From Deinococcus betulae (GTDB taxonomy: Bacteria > Deinococcota > Deinococci > Deinococcales > Deinococcaceae), in NCBI RefSeq assembly GCF_020166395.1, contig NZ_JAIQXU010000021.1, positions 1 through 64,000 on the forward strand: a stretch of DNA of 64,000 nucleotides. The letters run 5' to 3'. Shown piece after piece: positions 55,041 to 62,116 of the stretch. The stretch's first letter is position 1. Each line of letters begins with the position of its first letter. A program made the position numbers and the translations under genes. A model generated the notes under the pieces. It did not search any database. It was not told where the DNA came from and saw nothing but the letters and a program-made list of their open reading frames with translations.

Positions 55041-55951
55041 AACTCAACCTCATTGAGGCGGCGCTGCCACAGCACGAGGTACAGCAACAGGCCGATCAGA
55101 ATCAGAAGCAGCATAAAGCCGGCCACTGCTGCGCCCATGTGAGGGTCGCCGGGTTGCAACTGATACCCAAAAAACGTGCGGTAGAACAGCGTCCCCAGGA
55201 GATCCGAGGCAAAATTTGGGCCAGCCAGGGCGCCCTGAACGGAATACACCAGGTCAAAGGCGTTGAAGTTTCCCACGAAGGTCAGGATGCCTACGATACC
55301 GACTGTCGGGAGAATCAGCGGCAATTGGATGCGCCGGAAAATAGTCCATGCGCCGGCGCCGTCGAGGCGAGCGGCCTCGTACAGCTCATCAGGAATCCGG
55401 ACCAAAGCCGCCAAAAAGAGGAGCATGGGAATGCCGATGTTCTGCCACACACTGATCAGTGACAGGGTCGAGAGTGCCGTGTGCTCAAGCCCCAGCCACG
55501 GCTGATCCAGCACTTCCAAATGGAGTGGCGTCAAGAGGCCGCGCTGCACGCCCCATGCGGGATTCAAAATGAGTTTCCAGACGAAACCGACGATCACCAC
55601 AGACAACACCGTAGGCGTGAACAGCACTGTGCGGTAAAAGGTGCTGCCCCGCAGGCGGAAGCTCAGGAGCACCGCCAGCAGTAAGCCCACAGGATTTTGG
55701 ACCAGCATGTGAATCAGGAAGAAGACAAAGTTATTGGCCGCTGCCTTCCACAGTGGCCGGGCGTAGAGCTCTGTGGTGAGCAGGCGAGCGTAATTCTCAA
55801 AGCCGGCGAAGTGGACGGCCCCTTGAGCTGTCGTGGACTGCAGGGACAGCCACAGGGACGACAGAATGGGATAGATCATGACCAGTGTGTAAATCAGCAG
55901 AGCAGGTGCAAGAAAGACGAAAAGATGCCACGGCAGGGGGCGTCGAGTCAT
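55037..55951 (-). CDS. Sugar ABC transporter permease (MalF/UgpA type)
   Basis: 304 aa, six helices with the EAA loop YEAARLDGAGAWTIFRRIQL. Pairs with the permease downstream. Separated from the binding-protein gene by a strong hairpin. Confidence 0.9.
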   Translation of the reverse strand: MTRRPLPWHLFVFLAPALLIYTLVMIYPILSSLWLSLQSTTAQGAVHFAGFENYARLLTTELYARPLWKAAANNFVFFLIHMLVQNPVGLLLAVLLSFRLRGSTFYRTVLFTPTVLSVVIVGFVWKLILNPAWGVQRGLLTPLHLEVLDQPWLGLEHTALSTLSLISVWQNIGIPMLLFLAALVRIPDELYEAARLDGAGAWTIFRRIQLPLILPTVGIVGILTFVGNFNAFDLVYSVQGALAGPNFASDLLGTLFYRTFFGYQLQPGDPHMGAAVAGFMLLLILIGLLLYLVLWQRRLNEVEL

Positions 55952-55969
55952 AGGGCTCCTTCAGAGGGC

Positions 55970-55998
55970 GCCGCCCACCCAGGGGTTGGGTGGGCGGC
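55970..55998 (-). promoter_or_regulatory. Intercistronic hairpin between binding protein and permeases
   Basis: GCCGCCCACCCA and TGGGTGGGCGGC, a perfect 12-bp stem with loop GGGGT, and a second GGCGCG stem at about 56015. Such structures commonly protect the upstream message or reduce read-through, so that more binding protein than permease is made. Confidence 0.7.
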
Positions 55999-56044
55999 GG
56001 ATGGAAGCAGTGGAGGCGCGCCTTTTAGGCGCGTTGGCCTGGAT

Positions 56045-57298
56045 TCACTTGCCCTTCTGCGGCGCGTACCAGCTGGCGAGATTTTTCTGCACCAGATCGG
56101 CGGCGGCCTGCGGGGTCATAGTCCTGTTGAGTAGCTGTGATGAAGCATTCCACAGGTCGTTTTCGTTGTTAGGATTGGCATTGCGCGACAGGATCTGGTA
56201 CGAGGTCCGGAAGCTCTTCCCGCACTGGCTGCGCCACTTCAGAAAGTCCTGAGCGACCGGGTCTTTGACCGTGTACTTCACGTTCGCCAACGGGAAAAAG
56301 CCGGGTAGTGCGTTGGCGTAGAGTGAAGCGAAGGTGTCCGAAGCGACCCAATTCAGGAAGGTCTTGGCGGCGGCTTGATTCTTGCTCGCCGCGTTGATGC
56401 CCATGCCGATGTCGGGATGGTCATCCACCACGCACTTCTGACCTGCAATGGAGTACGGCGCGAAAGCCCCGAGGTCCATCTTGGGGTTCATCTGCCGGAA
56501 GGTGCCAATGTCCCAGCTGCCGGCCGGATACACGGCGCCCCGCCCCTGCGCGAACATGTTCTGCGCGTCAGCGTAAGCCAACGCCTGATAGCCACGCGGC
56601 AAATAGGGCTGCCAACGGGCGAGCGCCTGCCACGCCTGCAAAAACCCGCCCTTGTTGTACTGGGCCGCGCCGCTGATCAGGCCCTTGCGCCCGGTCTCGC
56701 CCTTCCAGAGGGTCGGCCCGATGTTCTGGAAGCCCATGGTCGCCGCCTCCCACTGGTCCTTGGTGCCCATGACCAGCGGCTCGTACTTGCCGCCCTGCTT
56801 GACCTTGCCCAGCAGCGCCAGGAACTGCGCTTCAGAGGTAGGGGCACTCAGCCCCAGTTCTTTGAAGACCGCCTTGTTGTACAGGAACCCGTGAATGACT
56901 GATGCCATCGGAATACAGAAGGTCGTCTTGCCGTCATCGGTGGACCAGGCGGCTCGAGCCACTGCATCAAAGTTTTTCAGGCCGCTCAAACCCTTGAGGC
57001 TTACTAGCCGTTTAGCCGTATAGAGCTCCAGGCTTTTGTCGAAGGGTCGACAGGTGATGAGGTCGCCAGCGGTGCCCGCCTTCAGTTTGGCATCCAGTAC
57101 AGCGTTGTATTCCGGGGGCGCGCTGGGTGAGAAGACGACGTGGATGTCCGGATGGGACTTCTCAAAAGCGGGAATGATCGTGTCACGCCAGATTCTGAGG
57201 TCGTCGTTGCGCCAACTTTCGATGGTCAGTGTCGTCTTTTGAGCTGCGGCAAGACTGCTGGCGAGAAGAAGCGAAAGGGAAAGCCAGAATCGTTTCAT
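56045..57298 (-). CDS. Extracellular sugar-binding protein
   Basis: 417 aa from ATG at 57298, six bases after GGAGG. Sec signal peptide (LSLSLLLASSLAAAQ), then a family 1 solute-binding fold: TLTIESWRNDDL, IIPAFEKSHPDIHVVF, AGTAGDLITC, GAVYPAGSWDIG, AAKTFLNWVAS. No lipobox. Two cysteines in the CRPF and KCVV region may pair. Feeds the two permeases; no ATPase is encoded nearby, so a shared MsmK/UgpC-type ATPase elsewhere must power it. A possible -10 TAAAAT and an AAAATTAATTTT palindrome (57344-57355) lie upstream. Confidence 0.9.
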   Translation of the reverse strand: MKRFWLSLSLLLASSLAAAQKTTLTIESWRNDDLRIWRDTIIPAFEKSHPDIHVVFSPSAPPEYNAVLDAKLKAGTAGDLITCRPFDKSLELYTAKRLVSLKGLSGLKNFDAVARAAWSTDDGKTTFCIPMASVIHGFLYNKAVFKELGLSAPTSEAQFLALLGKVKQGGKYEPLVMGTKDQWEAATMGFQNIGPTLWKGETGRKGLISGAAQYNKGGFLQAWQALARWQPYLPRGYQALAYADAQNMFAQGRGAVYPAGSWDIGTFRQMNPKMDLGAFAPYSIAGQKCVVDDHPDIGMGINAASKNQAAAKTFLNWVASDTFASLYANALPGFFPLANVKYTVKDPVAQDFLKWRSQCGKSFRTSYQILSRNANPNNENDLWNASSQLLNRTMTPQAAADLVQKNLASWYAPQKGK

Positions 57299-57343
57299 GC
57301 ATGACCTCCGCTCCAGGCACAGAAACCTGTGGCGCCGCACCTG

Positions 57344-57355
57344 AAAATTAATTTT
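57344..57355. promoter_or_regulatory. AT palindrome upstream of the sugar importer operon
   Basis: AAAATTAATTTT, perfect, overlapping the likely promoter (TAAAAT on the minus strand). A candidate operator. Confidence 0.45.
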
Positions 57356-57575
57356 ATCAACCATAGACCAACAGAAAAAAACTTGCAAATGGACGAATGG
57401 TCAGCCAAAGGTTGCCGCCTTTTGTGAAGGGTCTGACTGTACCTATACGTGTTCAATTCCAGCTCGTTGAGAGCTAAGGGTTCAACCTAAATTGTTTGAA
57501 CCCTATGACCTGTAGCCCAACAGGTGTTGGGTCTCTTCTCACTGGTCACTTGAGGAGTGCCCACACCCTAGAAAT

Positions 57576-58004
57576 ATGACCTCACGTCCGTATACAGCCC
57601 TGGCAGCCCTGCTCTTCTTGGCGCCGGCTTCGCTCTCGTCATCGGCCGAAGCCCAGGTCATGAACCGGCCACAGGACGTCATCATCAGGTATTACAATGC
57701 GCTCGGCCACAAGGACTACGCGGCGGCCTACGCCCTGTGGGACCGCAACGGCCAGAACAGCGGCAAGAGCTACGCGGCCTTCAAAAACGGGTTTGCTCAA
57801 ACGTATGCCACTTATGTTGCTATCACCGGACCCGTGCGGGTTGAGGGCGCCGCCGGCTCACTGTACGCCACTGTGCCCGTCAAAGTCACGGCCCAACTCA
57901 AGACTGGTCAGCAGCAAGCGTTCTCTGGCACCTACGTCGTGCGCAAAAACAACACAGGTGCGGGAGTACAGATGTGGCGGATTGACCGCGCAGCACTGCG
58001 CTGA
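57576..58004 (+). CDS. Exported protein, possibly NTF2-like fold
   Basis: 142 aa. Signal peptide (TALAALLFLAPASLSSSAEA), then VIIRYYNALGHKDYAAAYAL, an N-terminal pattern typical of small NTF2-like domains, and a strand-rich C-terminus (VPVKVTAQLKTGQQQAFSGT, MWRIDRAAL). Function unknown. Divergent from the sugar importer, followed by IS debris. Confidence 0.65.
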   Translation: MTSRPYTALAALLFLAPASLSSSAEAQVMNRPQDVIIRYYNALGHKDYAAAYALWDRNGQNSGKSYAAFKNGFAQTYATYVAITGPVRVEGAAGSLYATVPVKVTAQLKTGQQQAFSGTYVVRKNNTGAGVQMWRIDRAALR

Positions 58005-58023
58005 AGATGGCCTGACCTCAGGC

Positions 58024-58291
58024 GGTTGTCGCAAGTTGCTGAGGCAGAGTGACGCGGTGATAAGCTTCCTGTTGACCGATTTCCTCTCGCAGTGATCGGC
58101 TATGCCGTCTGGCTCTACCATCAGTTCACGCTCAGCTACCGTGACATTGAGGACCTGCTGCTGGAACAGGGCTTCTGCGTCGCCCATGACTCCATTCGGA
58201 CTAGGTGCATCAACCTCAGTGATCTCACTGCTCGGGGTCTCCGTCACCGGGAACCCCGCCCTGGTTCCCGGTGGCATCTGGACGAGATGCA
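58024..58291 (+). pseudogene. IS6 transposase, 5' fragment
   Basis: IS6-like left end (GGTTGTCGCAAGTTGCTGAG at 58024) and the first 65 codons (VIGYAVWLYHQFTLSYRDIE, GLRHREPRPGSRWHLDEM), cut where the IS1182-type gene begins. Confidence 0.75.
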
Positions 58292-58332
58292 GATCCTGTC
58301 GGCCAATTCATTGATGGGTGCAGACTCTGCAC

Positions 58333-59221
58333 ATGTCCCTGAACATCCAGCCCCTGGAGCCCATCCCTGAAGAAACCGCTCAGGTGGCCCGGCTTGCCTT
58401 TCCCAAGGGCCCAGTGGCAACCAGGCTGCGGGATGCGTTCCAGCAGCTGTATCGGAATGAATCTTTCCAGACGCTGTCTTCGCGTCGAGGCCCACCTGCG
58501 TTTTCTCCCTGGCGGCTGGCCTTGGTGACGGTACTGCACTTCATGGAGCAGTTGAGTGATCGTCAAGCGGCCGATGCGGTTCGGGGACGCACCCACTGGA
58601 CATACGCGCTCGTCTCAGAATTGACGGATCCTGGCTTCCACTTGAGTGTCCTGTTCGAATGTCGCAGTCGCTTGGTAGGCAGCAGCGCGTGTGCGCTGCT
58701 GCTTGACTTGATGTTGGAGCGGTGTCGAGCAGAACAGCTGGTCAAGGCGCGAGGAAAGCAACGAACCGACTCACCCCATGTTTTGGCGACGGTGCGCGAA
58801 CTTCATTTGACCGAGCTGATCGCCGAAACGCTGCGGGCCACATTGAATGATCTCGCCACCGTCGAGCCGGACTGGCGGCGAGACGGGGCTCCACCAGCGT
58901 GGTTCGAGCGCTCCTCATGACGGATTGAGGAGAAACATCTGCCGCACGCCCGGCTGGCCCGCACAACCTCTGTCATTCAGGTGGGGCAGGACAGTTTTGC
59001 CCTGCTGGACGCCATTCAGGCCTACGACGCTGGAGGGTCAATTCAAGTCCTGTGGGAACGTCCTACGGTACAGATCCTTTGGCAGGTGTGGGCGCACCAC
59101 TTTGAACGCCAAGCGAAAGCTTGCCGTTGGCAAGAGCCTGGAGAATGCCTGCCGACCAGTGAGCGCGTGCATTCCCCCTACGACCCTGAGGCCCATTTCA
59201 GCTTTACCGCCGCACCTAAAG
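58333..59221 (+). pseudogene. IS1182-type transposase, truncated with a nonsense codon
   Basis: N-terminal part FQQLYRNESFQTLSSRRGPP, HFMEQLSDRQAADAVRGRTH, ALVSELTDPGFHLSVLFECR, then a TGA (58918-58920) in the same frame, then RIEEKHLP, GQDSFALLDAIQAYDAG, LPTSERVHSPYDPEAHFSF. It stops at 59221 before most of the catalytic domain. Confidence 0.8.
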
Positions 59222-59335
59222 TAGTAGGAGAGCCAGACAGAGGATCACATCACGGCGGGGGGAAACCGGTCGCCCGCAAGCTTTTGACCGCTCAGCACCG
59301 CGTCACTCTATCCCTACACCCTGCCACTACCCCGT
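59222..59335 (-). mobile_element. IS6 end fragment, inverted
   Basis: GAGAGCC, CCGGTCGCC, GACCGCTCA-x-CACCGCGTCAC and TGCCACTAC match the left end of the IS6 at 54187 on the minus strand. With the fragment at 58024 it encloses the IS1182 remnant between two opposed IS6 ends. Confidence 0.65.
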
Positions 59336-60091
59336 TGAGCGGAAACGCATGAGGTCCCCGTAGACCAGGGTGTCCACCACCAAGGCATCTTCACTACTGG
59401 CAATCATCCGCCGCTCTCCCGTGGGGCTCCAGGTTCCGCTTTGGCCACAGGAGGTCCACCCCAGACCCGACCCGCCGTGATTGGCAAGCAGGGTGAAGAC
59501 CCGGTGATCCATTGCCCGACTTGCCAGGTGCAGGTCCAGCCGACGCTCCTCACCCTGGACGTACACCGCCGACACCGCGTACACATCCATGCTTTCCTGC
59601 ACAGCGCTGAGCGCATGGGCAGGGAAGGCCACGTCAAAACAGATGGCGAGGGCGATCCGCCAGCCGTCTACGGTGAGCACAGTTGGGGCGCACGTCCCAG
59701 CCTCAAACAGGCGCTGTTCCTGACCGTGCAGATGTGTCTTGGCTGCGGTCACAATGTCGCCGCTGGGGGTGAAAGCCAGCATGGCGAGGCGAGGGCGGCC
59801 AACCTCATCGTGCAGCGCTGCCCCGACAATGATCGTCAGGCCATCGGCCACAGCCGCATCCCTCAAAGGAAAGAGCCGGGCGTCCGCCGCACTCACCCAG
59901 AGCTCCGGGCGACTCAGCAGTGGAAGATCATATCCTATGAGAGACAGTTCTGGGAGAAGGAGAATCCGTGCTCCCCGCCGCGCAGCTGCGTGGGTCAGGA
60001 CGACGGTTCGCTCCACGTTGTGGACAAGGTCACCTGGGGTGGGGGTGTACTGCGCCGTAGCAACCGTAAGGGTGGCATGAGGGATCCTCAT
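59327..60091 (-). CDS. Carbon-nitrogen hydrolase (nitrilase superfamily)
   Basis: 254 aa from ATG at 60091. Catalytic triad: Glu in LLPELSLIGYDL, Lys in AAKTHLHGQEQRLFEAG, Cys in ALAICFDVAFP. Amidase/nitrilase activity on an unknown substrate. The last codons overlap the IS6 fragment, so the C-terminus may be slightly altered. First gene after the NRPS block on the same strand; it could tailor or supply amide substrates. Confidence 0.85.
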   Translation of the reverse strand: MRIPHATLTVATAQYTPTPGDLVHNVERTVVLTHAAARRGARILLLPELSLIGYDLPLLSRPELWVSAADARLFPLRDAAVADGLTIIVGAALHDEVGRPRLAMLAFTPSGDIVTAAKTHLHGQEQRLFEAGTCAPTVLTVDGWRIALAICFDVAFPAHALSAVQESMDVYAVSAVYVQGEERRLDLHLASRAMDHRVFTLLANHGGSGLGWTSCGQSGTWSPTGERRMIASSEDALVVDTLVYGDLMRFRSTG

Positions 60092-60259
60092 GCGTTCCCC
60101 CACTCGAACTGAGCTTGGCTCCAAGATAAAAGCTTCTGCTGCACTTCTGTGCCAGAAAGATCTGAAGGGGCCCCAGAACACGGGGTAGTTTGTGGTAATT
60201 CCAGATAGGTCAACATGTTGTCCCTTTAGTCCTTCGGAATGAAATGAGGTGGAGCGCTC

Positions 60260-60955
60260 TCACCGGTTTGAAGAAGCGATGACAGTCAAGGTGACTGGAG
60301 AGCGGCCAATCACCAGTACGGTGCCAACCAGACGGTGTGGGTCGTCCTGCCACTGGGCAGCCGTGTAGCGGCCTGCCATTTTGCCAGAGGGCGGCCACAC
60401 ATGGGCGACAGATGCGGCGAGATTGACATGGTGGAGAGTGTCCAACTGGACTTCACCGAGCTTAATCAGGGCTTCTTTGTGGGTCCACAGGCGTGCCATG
60501 GCCTGTGGCCGGCTCAGGACGTTGCAGGCGGCCAGCGCAGTGCGCTCCTCGACATGAAACACCTGAGCGTTTTGAAGCAGGGCTGGCGGGAAAGTGTCCC
60601 AGTGTTCCACGTCCACACCCACTGGCTGCAGCGACGCCGCGGCCGCCACGGCCAAGCGGGTATGACTGAGGGACACCTGCACCTGCGGCTGATCTCGGAA
60701 AGAGGGAGGGCCGTGCGCGCCTCCACAAGTTGGACAGCGCTGCTGCAGGTGGAGTCTGGAGGCGCATATGCCAGTCAGCTGCGCGGCCACATGGCGAGCG
60801 AGGCGGTGCGCGGCAACATAGGCGTAGCGGTCGTGCGTGTGCCGGAACTGGTCTGCCCGGGCCTGTTCGTACGGTTGGAGCGGCCAGGGCGGGAGGGTGT
60901 CCAGCACGGCTTGACTGGTGCCCCAGGCAACATGGGTGGGAAAATGGTCAGTCAC
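60260..60955 (-). CDS. 4'-phosphopantetheinyl transferase (Sfp type)
   Basis: 231 aa. Motifs: VQVSLSHTRLAVAAA, VGVDVEHWD (Mg binding) and LWTHKEALIKLGE. Attaches the phosphopantetheine arm of CoA to carrier domains such as the one in the NRPS at 62117. Follows azlD after a hairpin at 60980-61011. Confidence 0.88.
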   Translation of the reverse strand: MTDHFPTHVAWGTSQAVLDTLPPWPLQPYEQARADQFRHTHDRYAYVAAHRLARHVAAQLTGICASRLHLQQRCPTCGGAHGPPSFRDQPQVQVSLSHTRLAVAAAASLQPVGVDVEHWDTFPPALLQNAQVFHVEERTALAACNVLSRPQAMARLWTHKEALIKLGEVQLDTLHHVNLAASVAHVWPPSGKMAGRYTAAQWQDDPHRLVGTVLVIGRSPVTLTVIASSNR

Positions 60956-60979
60956 ATCTAGCGCCTTCTAGGTCTTGCG

Positions 60980-61011
60980 GGGTCAAGCGCTGCAAGTGGA
61001 GCGCTTGACCC
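60980..61011 (-). promoter_or_regulatory. Hairpin between azlD and the PPTase gene
   Basis: GGGTCAAGCGCT (60980-60991) and AGCGCTTGACCC (61000-61011), 12-bp perfect stem. There is no T tract on the minus strand, so it is an attenuator or processing signal. Confidence 0.6.
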
Positions 61012-61021
61012 AACCGCTTGG

Positions 61022-61351
61022 TCACTGCAGCAGGAACGTCAAGCCAAAGAACACGGCGATGCCGGCGCCGCTGGCCAGCAACAACTGCTTCGTGCGGAGC
61101 ATCAGCAGCAGGGTGGCCGCGCCCCCCGCGAGGGCCGGGGCTGCCCCCCGCAGGCCAGTCCACTCGCCGCTGGGGAGCAAGAGTGCGGGCACGACAATGG
61201 CGGCCAGTACCGCTGGCGGCACGTACCCCAGAAACGCCTTGACGGGTGCACTCAGGGCGCGGTCTTTCCAGAGCACCAGGGGCAGGTAACGGGGAAGGAA
61301 TGTGACGAGGCCCATGGCCACGATCAGCAGGGCAGTCTGGGTCGGTGTCAT
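61022..61351 (-). CDS. azlD: AzlD-type branched-chain amino acid exporter subunit
   Basis: 109 aa, about four helices (LLIVAMGLVTFLPRYLPLVL, FLGYVPPAVLAAIVVPALLL, LLLASGAGIAVFFGLTFLL). Starts four bases inside the end of azlC (ATGA). Works with AzlC. Confidence 0.88.
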   Translation of the reverse strand: MTPTQTALLIVAMGLVTFLPRYLPLVLWKDRALSAPVKAFLGYVPPAVLAAIVVPALLLPSGEWTGLRGAAPALAGGAATLLLMLRTKQLLLASGAGIAVFFGLTFLLQ

Positions 61352-62106
61352 GGGGTTCCTCCGTGGGCGCGGCGCTGCTCGATCTGTTCGCACAGCACGC
61401 CGACCAGCGCGCCCACGAGAATACCGGCGATCAGGCCCAGGTTATAGGGCAGGGTGTGCGTGAGCAGCGCCACCAGTCCGCCCGTGGCGGCGGCCGTCCA
61501 GGCCCGCCAGTGGCCCAGGGTGGAGGCGAGCATTGCGGCGAAGATAGCGGTCATCGGGAAATCCAGGCCGTGCTTGATGAGATCTGGGAGGGCTTCGCCG
61601 ATCAGCATGCCCACCACGGTCGCGGCGAGCCAATTGACGTACATGACGCTGGACGCACCGACGAAGAACCACGGCCAGGACGGCTGCTGGCCTTCGGGGG
61701 TCTTGAAACGCTCCATCACGGTGAAGAACACCGCGTCGATCAGCCCGAAGGCGAGCAGGGCCCGCCACCTCGGCGAGAGGCCCTGCGTATGGGGGCGCAG
61801 CATCACGGCATAGATCAGCATCCGCAGACTGACGATCAGGGACGTCAGCAGGATCGCGGTGACGGTGCTGCCGTCCCGCAGCAGCGCAATCCCGATGAAC
61901 TGCACCGTGCCGGAGTTCGTCAGGGCGGCCAGACCAAAGGTCTCCAGCGGGTGTAACCCACTGGTGACACCGAATGCACCTGCAATCAGCCCCATCGGGA
62001 AAGCAGACACCAAGAAGGGTGACATGGCCCGCACGCCCTGCCGCAGTGCCGCGCGGGGCGTCAAGACAGGGAAAGGAGCGCCGGCTGGGAAAGTAGAGGT
62101 GGTCAT
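61348..62106 (-). CDS. azlC: AzlC-type branched-chain amino acid exporter subunit
   Basis: 252 aa from ATG at 62106. Typical features: GVRAMSPFLVSAFPMGLIAG, LTNSGTVQFIGIALL, SLRMLIYAVMLRPH, AVFFTVMERF, and a C-terminal GLIAGILVGALVGVL helix. Ten bases after the NRPS stop, so co-transcribed with it. Could export an amino acid pool, or here the peptide product or its precursor (inference). Confidence 0.9.
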   Translation of the reverse strand: MTTSTFPAGAPFPVLTPRAALRQGVRAMSPFLVSAFPMGLIAGAFGVTSGLHPLETFGLAALTNSGTVQFIGIALLRDGSTVTAILLTSLIVSLRMLIYAVMLRPHTQGLSPRWRALLAFGLIDAVFFTVMERFKTPEGQQPSWPWFFVGASSVMYVNWLAATVVGMLIGEALPDLIKHGLDFPMTAIFAAMLASTLGHWRAWTAAATGGLVALLTHTLPYNLGLIAGILVGALVGVLCEQIEQRRAHGGTP

Positions 62107-62116
62107 GGGGCTCCTG

